This document shows, piece after piece, positions 15,842-25,410 of a stretch of 64,000 nt of DNA (the first letter of the stretch is position 1; every line of letters starts with the position of its first letter). The notes beneath the pieces were generated by a model. The model saw only the letters and a list, made by a program, of their open reading frames with translations, did not search any database and was not told the origin of the DNA. The translations under genes and the position numbers were made by a program. The stretch spans positions 27,679 to 91,678 of the forward strand of contig NZ_AKKF01000205.1 in NCBI RefSeq assembly GCF_000281955.1, in the 5' to 3' direction. The stretch comes from Caulobacter sp. AP07. GTDB taxonomy: Bacteria; Pseudomonadota; Alphaproteobacteria; Caulobacterales; Caulobacteraceae.

Positions 15842-16231
15842 GGTCCTGCGATGTCAGGCCCACGGCGTTAGCGGGCGCACGGCCGTTTGCGCGCGCAGCC
15901 CTTCGGCTTGGACAAATTCCCACACCGAACGATAGTCGACCTTCAGGTCTCAGACGATCCGCAGTTCGGCCACCAGCCCGCGAAAGGTGAAGGGCTTCTC
16001 CCGGCAGCGCGCGATCAGCCACACGGCGTGCTCACCCCGGATCGTTCTGAGCTTGTAGCCGCCGACCTTGCGAGGCGCCGCGCTCCCCGTCGCCCCGAAC
16101 CGCGCCACCCAGTTGATCGCCGAGCTTGGCGAGACGCCAAAACGTGCAGCCGCCTGACGGCGTGACATCCCGCCCGTCACGACGGCCGAGATCACGCGAT
16201 GTCGTAAATCCAGCGAATAGGATTTCGCCAT
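15842..16231 (-). pseudogene. IS630-family transposase fragment
   Basis: Minus-strand frame starting MAKSYSLDLRHRVISAVV at 16231 after GGAGGGGGCGACAGG. It reads as the N-terminal helix-turn-helix half of an IS630-type transposase: MSRRQAAARFGVSPSSAINWV and REKPFTFRGLVAEL. A TGA at 15950-15952 interrupts it. The same frame then continues with the expected DLKVDYRSVWEFVQAEGL to about 15842, where similarity ends. The DDE catalytic half is absent. It is therefore a dead remnant between the cupin gene and the SDR gene. Confidence 0.8.
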
Positions 16232-16313
16232 CCTGTCGCCCCCTCCGATCATGGAGCACCTTGCCCATGGCGACGCCCAAAGAGGTCGAGGCGCCATGGG
16301 CCGCGGCGGAGCG

Positions 16314-17060
16314 TCAGACCAGGAAGCGCCCGCCATCGACGACAATCCGAACACCGGTCGAGGCCGTCAGCAGGGTGGCGCAGGCCAGGACGGCGCGGGC
16401 GACGTCCTCGGGCTCGACGATCTTCTTCAAAGGCGTCGACTGCGCGATCTTGGCCAGCGCCTCGCGACCACGCCCGGCCACGAAATCGGTGGCCACCGCG
16501 CCGGGCGACACGCAAAGCACGCGGATCTCCGGTCCCAGGACGCGCGCCAAGGACAGGGTCATGGTGTCCAGGGCGGCCTTGGAGGCGCAATAGGCCACGT
16601 TGCTGCCCGAGCCGGTGAATCCCGAGATCGACGAGATATTGACGATCACGCCGTCGCCCGAGGCCTTGAGCAGCGGCGCGAAGGCGCGAACGGCGGCGAA
16701 CGGGCCCCTGGTGTTGCCAAGCAGAATCTGGTCGATCAACGCGTCGTCGAGCGCGTCCAGATCGCCATGCGGCACGGGACGGGTGGTTCCCGCGGCGTTG
16801 ATCAGGATGTCGGCCCGGCCGTATCGCGCCTCGACGGCCTTGGCCGCCGCCTGCAGCGAAGCCGAATCGTCGATCTGGATGGCCATCGCCTGGTGACCGC
16901 CGCCGGGCAGCGCCGCAACCACACCGTCGGCCTTGTCCCGGTTGCTGTTGTAGCCGACCACCACGGTCGCGCCCGCCGCCGCCAACTGCTGGGCGGTGGC
17001 CGCGCCGATGCCGCCGCTGGCGCCGATCACCACGGCGACTTTTCCCGTCAGACTGTCCAT
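16314..17060 (-). CDS. SDR-family oxidoreductase
   Basis: A 248-residue classical short-chain dehydrogenase/reductase. The cofactor loop GASGGIGAA is at residues 13-21, followed by LINAAGTTRP (NAG-type motif), the active-site Ser in NISSISGF and the YCASK catalytic Tyr/Lys pair. PGAVATDF completes the fold. The ATG at 17060 shares its A with the TGA of fahA (TGATG), so the two genes are translationally coupled, and GAGGGAAATTG lies before it. It is the third gene of hmgA-fahA-SDR. The usual maleylacetoacetate isomerase is absent; the SDR may feed or modify the homogentisate-type intermediate. Its substrate is unknown. Confidence 0.9.
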   Translation of the reverse strand: MDSLTGKVAVVIGASGGIGAATAQQLAAAGATVVVGYNSNRDKADGVVAALPGGGHQAMAIQIDDSASLQAAAKAVEARYGRADILINAAGTTRPVPHGDLDALDDALIDQILLGNTRGPFAAVRAFAPLLKASGDGVIVNISSISGFTGSGSNVAYCASKAALDTMTLSLARVLGPEIRVLCVSPGAVATDFVAGRGREALAKIAQSTPLKKIVEPEDVARAVLACATLLTASTGVRIVVDGGRFLV

Positions 17061-18364
17061 CAATTTCCCTCGACTGTTCGCGCGGCGGAAATGGTCCCGC
17101 GACACACACCAAAACCAATGCCGACAAAGCCGTCCCGCTCGCAGCGGCCGGTCATCACCACCTCGTCGCCGTCCTCCAGGAACCGGCGGATCTCGCCCTC
17201 GGCGAGGGTGATCGGCTCACGGCCGCCAGAGGTGATCTCCATCAGGCTGCCAAACCCGCCGACGCCCGGGGAGGACACCGTGCCGGTGCCCAGAAGATCG
17301 CCGGCTTCCAGGTTGCATCCCCCGACCGTGTGGTGCGCCACCAACTGGGCCGGCGTCCAGTAGAGGTCGGTGGCCCGAGCTCGCCCGACCACGCGCGGCG
17401 CCTGCCCCCCGGCCCGCATCGCCGGACTGCGGATGGCGACCTCCAGCGCGATGTCCAGAGCCCCGCCGGCCTGATCGGCCGCGCAGTCCAGATAGGGCAG
17501 CAGCGCGGGCGCGTCGCTCGGGCGCGCCGGCTGGGCCGACCGGAACGGCGCCAGCGCCTCCATGGTGATCACCCAGGGCGAGACGGTGGAGGCGAAGTTC
17601 TTGGCCAGGAAGGGCCCAAGGGGCTGATATTCCCACGCCTGGACGTCGCGGGCCGACCAGTCGTTGAGCAGGCTGACGCCGGCCAGGCGCGAGGCGGCGT
17701 CCTCGATGCCGATCGGCTCGCCCTGCGCGTTGCCCTGGCCCATCCACAGGCCCAGTTCCAACTCGTAGTCCAGACGTTGCGAGGGCTTGAGCACGGGGGG
17801 TGTGTCGCCGTCCCGCACCTGCCCCCAGGGCCGGCGCACGACATCGTCGGACACCCGCACCGAGGAGGCGCGACCGTGATAGCCGATCGGCACGTAGCGG
17901 TAGTTGGGCATCAACGGATTGTCGGGCCGCAGCAGCCGTCCGACATTGGTCGCGTGGATGATCCCGGCATAGAAGTCGGTATAGCCGCCGATCCGCGCGG
18001 GCAGGTGCATGACGCAGTCGCCAGCCGCGCGCAGGTGAGGCCGCAGCGCGGCCTCGCCCGCGCCGCCTTCCAACAGCAGATCGAACAATACATGGCGCAG
18101 GGCCAGACGCGCGGACGCGTCCAGCGCGAACAGACCGTTGAGCCTGGGCTTGGCGACGACGGCGGCGACCGGCGCGGGCAACAGGCCCGCCTGGGCCAGA
18201 CCCGCCAGATCGACGATCTCGTCGCCGATGGCCACGCCGCAGCGCGGCGGCCCTGAATCGTCCGAAAACACGCCCAAAGGCAGGTTCTGGATCGGGAAGT
18301 CGCGATGGGTGTTGGCCGAGCTCACCCAACTGCGGGCGGCCGAATCGTGAGTATGGTCGATCAT
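17060..18364 (-). CDS. fahA: Fumarylacetoacetase
   Basis: A 434-residue fumarylacetoacetate hydrolase of full family length. The N-terminal SH3-like domain includes [22 protein letters not shown]. The catalytic domain has [26 protein letters not shown], the metal-site Glu residues of [12 protein letters not shown] and [19 protein letters not shown]. It cleaves fumarylacetoacetate to fumarate and acetoacetate, the last step of homogentisate breakdown. Its ATG overlaps the hmgA stop (ATGA) and its TGA overlaps the SDR start, so all three are one coupled operon. The high similarity to the canonical enzyme makes the assignment firm. Confidence 0.96.
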   Translation of the reverse strand: MIDHTHDSAARSWVSSANTHRDFPIQNLPLGVFSDDSGPPRCGVAIGDEIVDLAGLAQAGLLPAPVAAVVAKPRLNGLFALDASARLALRHVLFDLLLEGGAGEAALRPHLRAAGDCVMHLPARIGGYTDFYAGIIHATNVGRLLRPDNPLMPNYRYVPIGYHGRASSVRVSDDVVRRPWGQVRDGDTPPVLKPSQRLDYELELGLWMGQGNAQGEPIGIEDAASRLAGVSLLNDWSARDVQAWEYQPLGPFLAKNFASTVSPWVITMEALAPFRSAQPARPSDAPALLPYLDCAADQAGGALDIALEVAIRSPAMRAGGQAPRVVGRARATDLYWTPAQLVAHHTVGGCNLEAGDLLGTGTVSSPGVGGFGSLMEITSGGREPITLAEGEIRRFLEDGDEVVMTGRCERDGFVGIGFGVCRGTISAARTVEGN

Positions 18365-19656
18365 CGCGGCGGCGCGCCCTTCTCGAAACCTTGCCAGCAG
18401 GCGTCGTAGTCGTCCTGAAGCTGCGGGCTGGCCATCGCGCAGAGGGTGGGGCGATAGGTCCAGCGGCTTTCGAACATGAAGGCGATGCTACCGGCCAGCC
18501 GTCGCGGCTCCAGCTCGGCGGCGATCGCCATGCCGTAGGCGGTGCGGTCGGGACCGTGGGCCTGCATGCGGTTGTGCAGCGAACTGCCGCCCGGCACGAA
18601 GCCGCCTTCCTTGGCGTCATAGGAGCCGTAGATCAGCCCCATGTACTCGCTCATCACGTTGCGATGGAACCAGGGGGGACGGAAGGTGTCCTCGGCCACC
18701 AGCCAGCGCGGAGGAAAGATCACGAAGTCCATGTTGGCGGTGCCGGCCACCTCGCTCGGGCTGGTCAGAACCGTGTAGATCGACGGATCGGGATGGTCGA
18801 AGGAGATGGCGCCCACTGGGCAGAAGCGCGACAGGTCGTAGCGATAGGGCGCCAGGTTGCCGTGCCAGGCGACCACGTCGAACGGTGAATGATCCAGCAC
18901 CGTGCTCCAGAGCGCGCCTTCGAACTTCTGGACGCAGACGGTCGGCTGATCGACATCCTCATAGGCGGCGACCGGGGTCTCGAAATCGCGGGAATTGGCC
19001 AGGCCGTTGGCCCCGATCGGCCCCAGTTCGGGCAATCGCAGAGCCGCGCCGTAGTTCTCGCAGATATAGCCGCGGATCGGCCCGTCGATCAGCTCGACGC
19101 GGATCTTCACGCCGCGCGGTATCACGACGATGAAGCCGGGCTCGGCCTCGATTCGCCCGAACTCGGTGACGAAGCGCACCGCGCCCGACTGCGGCACGAT
19201 CAGCATCTCGCCATCGGCGTTGTAGAACACCCCCCCCATCGAGCGATTGGCGACATAGAGATGGACGGCGCTGCCGGTTCCCATCGAGACGTCGCCGTTT
19301 CCGGCCATGGTCACCAGGCCCTCGACGAAGTCGGTCGGCGTCTCGGGGACGGGAAGGGGATCCCAGCGCAGGCGGTTGGGCGAGGGCGGGGTCTCGACGA
19401 ATGGTCCCGAGCGCAGGGTCGGGTGCGGCCGCGCCAGTTCGAACGGTCCGTGGCCGGCCGAGGGCCGCAGGCGGTAGAACCAGCTGCGCAGGTTTTCGGC
19501 GCGGGGGGCGGTGAACGCCGTCCCGGAAAGCTGCTCGGCATAGAGGCCAAAGGCGGCCTTCTGCGGAGAATTGCGCCCGATCGGCAGGGCGCCGAGCCTC
19601 GCCTCGGTGGCGAACTGGTTGCCAAAACCGGACAGGTAGTCGGTCGAGCGGGTCAA
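18361..19656 (-). CDS. hmgA: Homogentisate 1,2-dioxygenase
   Basis: A 431-residue homogentisate dioxygenase. It begins [16 protein letters not shown] as in all members. The iron ligands are visible in [16 protein letters not shown] (His and Glu) and [12 protein letters not shown] (His). No ATG lies near the conserved N-terminus; a TTG at 19656 preceded by GGAGGAGA at good spacing is the evident start, and the frame open to 19860 is fortuitous. The enzyme opens homogentisate to maleylacetoacetate with O2. It is the first gene of the operon with fahA and an SDR. A near-palindromic regulon motif lies 204 bp upstream, and the rest of 19657-20020 holds nothing recognisable. Confidence 0.96.
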   Translation of the reverse strand: MTRSTDYLSGFGNQFATEARLGALPIGRNSPQKAAFGLYAEQLSGTAFTAPRAENLRSWFYRLRPSAGHGPFELARPHPTLRSGPFVETPPSPNRLRWDPLPVPETPTDFVEGLVTMAGNGDVSMGTGSAVHLYVANRSMGGVFYNADGEMLIVPQSGAVRFVTEFGRIEAEPGFIVVIPRGVKIRVELIDGPIRGYICENYGAALRLPELGPIGANGLANSRDFETPVAAYEDVDQPTVCVQKFEGALWSTVLDHSPFDVVAWHGNLAPYRYDLSRFCPVGAISFDHPDPSIYTVLTSPSEVAGTANMDFVIFPPRWLVAEDTFRPPWFHRNVMSEYMGLIYGSYDAKEGGFVPGGSSLHNRMQAHGPDRTAYGMAIAAELEPRRLAGSIAFMFESRWTYRPTLCAMASPQLQDDYDACWQGFEKGAPPR

Positions 19657-19860
19657 TCTGGTCTCCTCCAAACAGCATCGCCTTGGATCCGTCCCGCAGG
19701 TGGACGGCCTGGCCGGCGAGTTGGGTGTCTGGCGGCGGGGACGGCGCGCGGCCGCGCGAACGCGACCAGATCCGCCGTCTTGTTCAAAGCCGCTGACAAC
19801 CTGCTGGTCTCGCCTGGAAAATCGATAGGGCGACACTATCGGCGCGCCCTTGGCGGCCAA

Positions 19861-19877
19861 TACCCGTGCGAGGGTAC
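19861..19877. promoter_or_regulatory. 17-bp regulon motif, site 8
   Basis: TACCCGTGCGAGGGTAC, whose core TACCCGTGCGAGGGTA is an inverted repeat with 7-2-7 geometry like NarL-type sites. It is 204 bp upstream of hmgA. Confidence 0.72.
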
Positions 19878-20020
19878 GAAAGGGGGGCGGGGCCCGCCGA
19901 GGCCCGCGAGGGGAGCCAGCAGGGGCGGGGCCCGGGTGGTCCCGGCGGCCGGCGGGCCTGACGCGCGCCGGCGAATGATAAACCGCCGACGACGTCTACG
20001 GGCGCGCGCCGACCCCGCGC

Positions 20021-20848
20021 CTAGGCGGCCTGGTTGGTGAACCGGGTGACGGTGCGGAAATAGCGGGAGAAGAGTTCGTTCTGGCTGCTGATGCCCAGCT
20101 TGGCGTAGGCGCGCTTGCGGTGGGTGCAGATGGTGTTTTCGGAGATGCCGAGGTTGAGGCTGATGGCCAGGGTGCGGTAGCCCAGCACGATGCTGGCGCA
20201 GATCTGGGCCTCGCGCGGCGTCAGGCCGTGCCCCTCGGCCATCAGCACCGCCGACAGGTGCTCCAGCACCGGTTTGCCCGCCGCGGCCCCGGGCGCGACC
20301 GGCGTGTCGACGGGCGCGTCCTGGTATTCCGGATCCGCGCGACTGAGCTCCAAATGGCGCGACAGCACGGGCAGGGAGATCTTGGCCAGCATGCGCGCGG
20401 CCTCGAGATCGACCTCGCTGAAGCTCTTCTTTCCTGAGATCCGATAGAAGCCGATATTGAAGCGCTTGCGGCCGACCCGGCCAAGAACGTTGATCTCCGA
20501 GACGATGTCGAGATCCTCGTAGTAGTGCTTGCGGTAGCCGTGATCGCCGATGCCCTGAGGCGACACCAGCCGCACATAGAGATCGGAGATGGCGCCGATG
20601 CTTTTCAGGAAGGGGTCGTCGCGAAAGCCGGATTCGACATAGGTCGAGCCAGCGTCCTTGGTCTTGCTGCGATGCTCCTCGCCAAACCCCTCCAGAACGA
20701 TGGGCGCCGGGTTGGCTGTGTCTGAAATAAAGAACGCGCTGCAGCTGCTGACGTCCAGAGTCTTGCGCGCCAATTCCAGGTACGCCGCGTCGAATCCCGT
20801 TCGGCCGATGTTCGCGATTACGCGCGCAACAATATCGGTGTCGAGCAT
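20021..20848 (-). CDS. LuxR-family transcriptional regulator
   Basis: A 275-residue regulator. The C-terminal LuxR/NarL helix-turn-helix is clear at about residues 207-262: LTPREAQICASIVLGYRTLAI, then LGISENTICTHRKRAYAKLGI. The N-terminal 160 residues form a probable ligand- or signal-sensing domain (SSCSAFFISDTANPAPIV...YVRLVSPQGIGDHGY) that I do not recognise as an acyl-homoserine-lactone or receiver domain. The start at 20848 follows GGGAGAGTGCGAC. A CACCAT-TG-ATGGTG inverted repeat 25 bp upstream suggests autoregulation. It sits in the middle of the catabolic region, and its DNA-binding class suits the TACCC inverted-repeat sites. I infer it is the regulon's activator, untested. Confidence 0.9.
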   Translation of the reverse strand: MLDTDIVARVIANIGRTGFDAAYLELARKTLDVSSCSAFFISDTANPAPIVLEGFGEEHRSKTKDAGSTYVESGFRDDPFLKSIGAISDLYVRLVSPQGIGDHGYRKHYYEDLDIVSEINVLGRVGRKRFNIGFYRISGKKSFSEVDLEAARMLAKISLPVLSRHLELSRADPEYQDAPVDTPVAPGAAAGKPVLEHLSAVLMAEGHGLTPREAQICASIVLGYRTLAISLNLGISENTICTHRKRAYAKLGISSQNELFSRYFRTVTRFTNQAA

Positions 20849-20872
20849 GTCGCACTCTCCCTACTGACGCCG

Positions 20873-20886
20873 CACCATTGATGGTG
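20873..20886. promoter_or_regulatory. Inverted repeat upstream of luxR-type gene
   Basis: CACCATTGATGGTG is a perfect 6-2-6 inverted repeat 25-38 bp before the regulator's ATG, in a position suited to autorepression. Its half-sites differ from the TACCC regulon motif. Confidence 0.5.
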
Positions 20887-21350
20887 TCTCTTGTACTTTT
20901 GTCGCAAGCGCCAGATCCACGGCGCGACGCCTATTGACTTCTATTTACGCCATAATCGCGGGGCCGGCCCGGGGCCTGCCTACAATTTGGACGACCGACC
21001 AGATTGGGAAATGGGCCCGCTCCGGTCATTGGATCACCCTCGCCCGAGGACGGCAGGCTGATCGAGATCCTTGTTAGCGAAAAATTGGACATATGTCCAG
21101 ATTGCGACGAGGACGGAGCATGCGCAGGCCCGCGACCGACCGTCGCGGCGCAAAGCGAGCTCGATCAAAACATGATTTCGGTCCCCCCGTGGGGCGCCGA
21201 CAGACCGGTCCCCGCGTGGCCGGCCGCGCCGTCAAATCGACGAGAAGCCCGGACGTCGCCCCCACCGGACCGGGCGCGCCCCAAACGACGACGACGCCCC
21301 TCGGGACTGACCCGAGAGGCGACGCCGCTCAATCTTGAGAACCGCTAGGG
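20887..21350. other. Intergenic stretch without recognised gene
   Basis: 464 bp between the LuxR-type gene and the TonB receptor's 3' end. A less GC-rich patch at 20930-20960 (TTGACTTCTATTTACGCC) may hold the regulator's promoter. A 114-codon plus-strand frame (21004-21348) has no family match and is not called. Confidence 0.4.
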
Positions 21351-23618
21351 TTACCAGCGGTAGCTGAGGTCCAGGCCGTAGGTCCGGCCGATATCGAAGT
21401 ATTTCAGGAAATAGCCCGGGGCCAGGCCAAAGCCCGACGCCAAAGCCCGCTTGTCGGTGATGTTGTTGGCGTAGAAGGCCAGCGCGAAACCCGAGCCCGA
21501 ATGCGGATCGAAGCCGACGCGCAGGTTGCCGGTCGTCAACGGCGCGCCGCTGAGCACGGGGTCGTTGGCGGAGTCGAAATAGACACGACTGCGATAGGAC
21601 CAGGTGGTGTTGGCGCGCAGGTCGTAGTCGCCGGTGACCGGCAGGGTGTAGGTCGCCGAGAGGTTGGAGCCCCATTTGGCGGCCTGGATCAGTCGATTGC
21701 CCGAATAGTCCGCGCCGATGAACGGATCGCTATACTGGTCGTAGCGGCCGTCGGTGTAGCTGAGCGTGCCGCGCAGCTCCAGCCGGTCGCTGACCAGGGC
21801 GGTCAGTTCGGCCTCGGCGCCGTCGACCTTGGCCGCCGACGCGTTGGCCGTGGTCACCAGGCCGTTGTTGTAAACCGTGACCTGCTGGTTGCTGTAGTCG
21901 TAGTGATAGACGCCGGCGTTGAACCGGACCCGGTTGTCGAACAGGCTGCTCTTCAAGCCCAGTTCGTAGGCCTTGACGGTCTCGCCCTCGTAGGGGTCGG
22001 GCACCGGAGCCGGCAAGCTGGCGGCCGCGAACACCGTGGCCCCGGGGTTGAAGCCGCCGGAACGGAAGCCCTTCGAGATCCGCGCGAACAACATCACCCG
22101 CTCGGCCGGCTTGTAGTTGATCGTGGCGTCCCACGTCCAAGGCGTCGACTTTTGCCGCAGGTTATAAATCAGCGCCTGCGACGGCGCGACCGGCGGCGGC
22201 CCGTCGAACACGATGTTGGTCTGGTCCCAGTCGTAGTTGCCGTCCTGGAAATAGAGCTTGGAGCCCGCCTGCTTCTTGCTTTCCGAGGACTTGCGCAGCC
22301 CACCGGTCGCCGAGATCTGGTCGGTGAACTTGTAGGTCAGATTGGCGAACACCGCGTAGGTGGTGGTGCGGGTGTCATAGCGGCTCAGATTGTTGAAATC
22401 GGCGCCGAGCCCAAACAGCGTCGAACTTTCGGTGCCGACCTCCTTGGTCTCGTCCTTCTGGAAATAGAGCCCCACCAGGCCGCTCAGCCGGCGACCGGCG
22501 TCGGACGCCACGCGAACCTCCTGGCCATACTGCTCGGTCGAGGCCTTCGAGGTGTAGAAGAAGATGTCGTTGGCCGAACCGTCGAGGTCCTGGTCGTTGT
22601 CGGTGTCGGTCTTGCGGTAGTGGGTGATGGACGTGAGGTTGAACGCGCCCAGCGCCTGCTCCAGGCGCAAGGTCGCGCCGTTGTTGTCGAAGTTGTCGTA
22701 GAAGCGATAGTCGCTCAGGCTGATGTACTTGCCGTCTTGCGCGGCCGGCAGCACCTGGGCGCGTCCCAGCGGCGTATCGCCCCGCTCGCGAGTGCTGAAC
22801 ACCGTCAGGTTGGCGACGGTGCCGTCCCGCGGCGTCCACCGCAGTTGGAAGCGGCCCGACTGGGTTTCGGCCTCGCCGCGCTTGAAGCGATTGGCCTGAT
22901 CATAGAGGTAGCCGCTTTGGCTATCGAGCTTCAGACTGAAGCGCATGGCCAGGATGTCGTCGATGACCGGGACGTTGACCGCCGCTTCCAGATAGCGCTC
23001 GGGACGGGCGCCCGCGCCGACCCGGCCGTTGACATAACCGCCCAGTTCATTGGTCGGGGTCTGCGAGAAATAGGCGACCGCGCCCCCGGTGGTGTTCTTG
23101 CCGAAGGTCGTGCCCTGCGGACCACGCAGGATCTCGACCCGCTGAATGTCGAACAGACCCGCCGTGATCCCGAACTGCGAAGCCTGGTAGACGTCGTCGA
23201 TATAGGTCGCGACGGCGGCCGAGCCGGTCGGCAGGGTGTCGGTCGTCGTCAGGCCGCGCAGCGTGAAACGCGGCGAACCGGCCGAGACCGTATTGAGAAC
23301 ATAGAGGCTGGGCGACAGGGTCGACAACTGGGCGGCGCTGGTGACGCCTTCCTTGCGCAGCGTGTCGGCGCCGACCGCGGTGAGGGCGATCGGCACGCTC
23401 TGGGCGCTGGCCGACTGACGGGTCGCCGTGACGATCACTTCCTCGATCTGCACCGAGCCGGCGTCCGAGGGCGCCTGCGCGGCGGGAGGGACGGGCGTGG
23501 CCACCTGAGCGTGGGCGGCGCTCGCCACCGCCCCCATCGCCGCGATCATGGAAACCAGTCCGCTGTATCGCAGGGCGATAAGCCGGACCGACGGTTTGCA
23601 ACTCTTGATATCGGTCAT
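21351..23618 (-). CDS. TonB-dependent outer-membrane receptor
   Basis: A 755-residue TonB-dependent receptor. An N-terminal signal peptide ends near AASAAHAQ; the first residues MTDIKSCKPSVRLIAL are positively charged. Then come a TonB-box-like EEVIVTATR near residue 60, a plug domain (RVEILRGPQGTTFGKNTTGGAV) and a long beta-barrel ending LSYRW with an aromatic last residue. The ATG at 23618 follows GAGGAGGCACTTC. It would import the substrate, possibly an aromatic compound or conjugate, across the outer membrane. It is the only outer-membrane transporter in the left region and ends convergently with nothing. The 448-bp divergent region to 24067 contains two regulon motifs. Confidence 0.93.
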   Translation of the reverse strand: MTDIKSCKPSVRLIALRYSGLVSMIAAMGAVASAAHAQVATPVPPAAQAPSDAGSVQIEEVIVTATRQSASAQSVPIALTAVGADTLRKEGVTSAAQLSTLSPSLYVLNTVSAGSPRFTLRGLTTTDTLPTGSAAVATYIDDVYQASQFGITAGLFDIQRVEILRGPQGTTFGKNTTGGAVAYFSQTPTNELGGYVNGRVGAGARPERYLEAAVNVPVIDDILAMRFSLKLDSQSGYLYDQANRFKRGEAETQSGRFQLRWTPRDGTVANLTVFSTRERGDTPLGRAQVLPAAQDGKYISLSDYRFYDNFDNNGATLRLEQALGAFNLTSITHYRKTDTDNDQDLDGSANDIFFYTSKASTEQYGQEVRVASDAGRRLSGLVGLYFQKDETKEVGTESSTLFGLGADFNNLSRYDTRTTTYAVFANLTYKFTDQISATGGLRKSSESKKQAGSKLYFQDGNYDWDQTNIVFDGPPPVAPSQALIYNLRQKSTPWTWDATINYKPAERVMLFARISKGFRSGGFNPGATVFAAASLPAPVPDPYEGETVKAYELGLKSSLFDNRVRFNAGVYHYDYSNQQVTVYNNGLVTTANASAAKVDGAEAELTALVSDRLELRGTLSYTDGRYDQYSDPFIGADYSGNRLIQAAKWGSNLSATYTLPVTGDYDLRANTTWSYRSRVYFDSANDPVLSGAPLTTGNLRVGFDPHSGSGFALAFYANNITDKRALASGFGLAPGYFLKYFDIGRTYGLDLSYRW

Positions 23619-23922
23619 GAAGTGCCTCCTCACACTTTCTGATTTCGAACTGTCGCAATTCCCGGCTAAACTAATCGCATTCACGCATGCAAATCGCCTA
23701 GTTGTACGAGAACCTATTCACAGTTTCTGCAAGTTATTGCAGCCATTACGCTGGTCTTAGCCTCTACTTGAGACGACAACTGAAGCCATAAGGCGTGGAG
23801 AGGACTTTCCGACCGTCCCATTTTCTTGAACGACGAGGCGAAAGCACCAAGTATAGAATTCCCGCCGCATCGCCCCCAAAGGCCTCGCCGCAAAGAAGCT
23901 CAAATCTCGCGCCGCCGCGACA

Positions 23923-23939
23923 TACCCCTCGCTTGGGAC
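23923..23939. promoter_or_regulatory. 17-bp regulon motif, site 9
   Basis: TACCCCTCGCTTGGGAC in the divergent region between the TonB receptor (304 bp away) and the Rieske dioxygenase (127 bp away). Confidence 0.7.
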
Positions 23940-23996
23940 CACCGTCGCCGTGGCGTCTGGCCGCGTCGCTGGACGATCGGCCAAGCCGAACGACGG

Positions 23997-24013
23997 GTAA
24001 CAACGCAAGGGTA
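23997..24013. promoter_or_regulatory. 17-bp regulon motif, site 10
   Basis: GTAACAACGCAAGGGTA, on the minus strand TACCCTTGCGTTGTTAC, 53 bp upstream of the Rieske dioxygenase start at 24067. It is the less canonical of the pair in this region (right half GTTAC). Confidence 0.6.
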
Positions 24014-24066
24014 GTGCCCGGCCCGGCCCGGCGACCTAGCCTGGGTCGTCAATGTTGGGAGCGGCC

Positions 24067-25275
24067 ATGAAATATTCCGGCGACATCAGCGAGCAGGAAA
24101 TCCTGGCGTCTCACCTGACCGCGGTCGAGGTCGAGAACGTCACCAAACCGCTCGAGCAGGCGTCCGTCATGCCGCTCAAGGTCTACAGCAACCGGGCCTA
24201 TCACGAGCGCGAGGTCGAGAAGGTCTTGCGGCCCAGCTGGCATGCCCTGGCGCGGGTGCACGAGGTGGCCGAACCGGGCGCCTTCGTCACGTCCGCGATC
24301 TTCGGCGAGCCGGTGCTGATCATCCGCGGCAAGGACGGGGTGCTGCGCGCCCTGTCGAACGTCTGCCGCCACCGCGGCACCCAGTTGATGACCGACTGCG
24401 GCGTGGCCAAGGCGCTGGTCTGCCCCTACCACTCCTGGACCTACAACATCGACGGTGGGCTGCGCGGCGCGCCGCAGATGAACAAGATCGAAGGGTTCGA
24501 TCCCAAGACGGTGCGCCTGCCGGAGTTCAAGCTGGAGGTGTGGAACGGCTTCGTCTTCGTCAATCTCGATCCCCAGGCCGAACCGCTGGCCGGGCAGATC
24601 TCCGCGCTGACCGAGAAGCTCGCCGTCTACAAGCTCGACGACTGGGTGTCGGTGCCGTGGAAGGAATTCGAGTTCGACTGGAACTGGAAGATTTCCCTGG
24701 AGAACTTCTCCGAGGCCTATCACCACATCGGCGTCCACAAAAATAGCATCGGCAAGGTCTCGCTGGCCGAGAACGCGCTCTACGAAGACACCAACAACAA
24801 CTACTCGCTGTTCTTCGTCCATATCGGCGGCCACGACGACGAGTATCTGCCGGAGGCGGGCCACCCGTTCCCCAACATCCCCAACCTGCCGCCGTTCTTC
24901 CACGAATATTCGCCGGTCGTAAACATCTATCCCACCTTCCACATGGTGATGGGCCCCAACTTCATGCTCTGGCTGCGCATCGAGGTCGAGGCGGTGGACC
25001 GGCATCGCCTGATCTGGCGCTGGATGGTCGCCCCCGAAAGCGCGCAGCTGCCCGATTTCGAGGAACGGCTGAAGGAACTGGACGCGATGATGGCGCCGAT
25101 CGTCGCCGAAGATGTCGGCTTCATGCCCCGCGTGAAGGCCGTGGTGCGCTCGCAGGTGTTCGAGCCGGGACGCTACTGCGACCAGGAGCGCGCGCTGCAC
25201 CAGATGCACCAGTGGCTGCTGGCCAAGATGGGCGCGGCCGCCGACGCCCTCCTGCCCAAAACTCAGACGGCCTAG
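24067..25275 (+). CDS. Ring-hydroxylating dioxygenase alpha subunit
   Basis: A 402-residue Rieske oxygenase of the dioxygenase alpha-subunit type, different from the two VanA-type proteins. Rieske ligands are C100-R-H102 and C119-P-Y-H122. The catalytic iron site is LENFSEAYHHIGVH, with H219 and H224 as ligands. The ATG at 24067 follows GGGAGCGGCC. No beta subunit or ferredoxin gene follows, so it may work as a homo-trimer with reductases encoded elsewhere. It starts the string Rieske, enolase-superfamily enzyme, ketopantoate-reductase-like enzyme. Alternative substrates in this family include quaternary amines and aromatic acids, so the target remains open. Confidence 0.92.
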   Translation: MKYSGDISEQEILASHLTAVEVENVTKPLEQASVMPLKVYSNRAYHEREVEKVLRPSWHALARVHEVAEPGAFVTSAIFGEPVLIIRGKDGVLRALSNVCRHRGTQLMTDCGVAKALVCPYHSWTYNIDGGLRGAPQMNKIEGFDPKTVRLPEFKLEVWNGFVFVNLDPQAEPLAGQISALTEKLAVYKLDDWVSVPWKEFEFDWNWKISLENFSEAYHHIGVHKNSIGKVSLAENALYEDTNNNYSLFFVHIGGHDDEYLPEAGHPFPNIPNLPPFFHEYSPVVNIYPTFHMVMGPNFMLWLRIEVEAVDRHRLIWRWMVAPESAQLPDFEERLKELDAMMAPIVAEDVGFMPRVKAVVRSQVFEPGRYCDQERALHQMHQWLLAKMGAAADALLPKTQTA

Positions 25276-25410
25276 CTGTCTGACCGTCGTCGGCCGGCCG
25301 CCACAGGGCCGGTCGGCGGCGTCTGCTTTCCAAACCGTCTCGCCGTGCGCGGGGGTGCGCCCGATGCGGTCTGCGCGCCGGTCGCGTCGTCATAGCCAGG
25401 AAACGTCGCT

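Noticed and set aside
21004..21348. 114-codon plus-strand ORF after the LuxR-type gene
   Set aside because: No ribosome-binding site, no family motif, and Pro/Arg-rich composition like other chance frames.
21501..23642. 713-codon plus-strand open frame
   Set aside because: It lies antisense to the TonB receptor, which has a signal peptide, plug and barrel motifs. The frame is open only because of GC-rich codon bias and shows no family motif.
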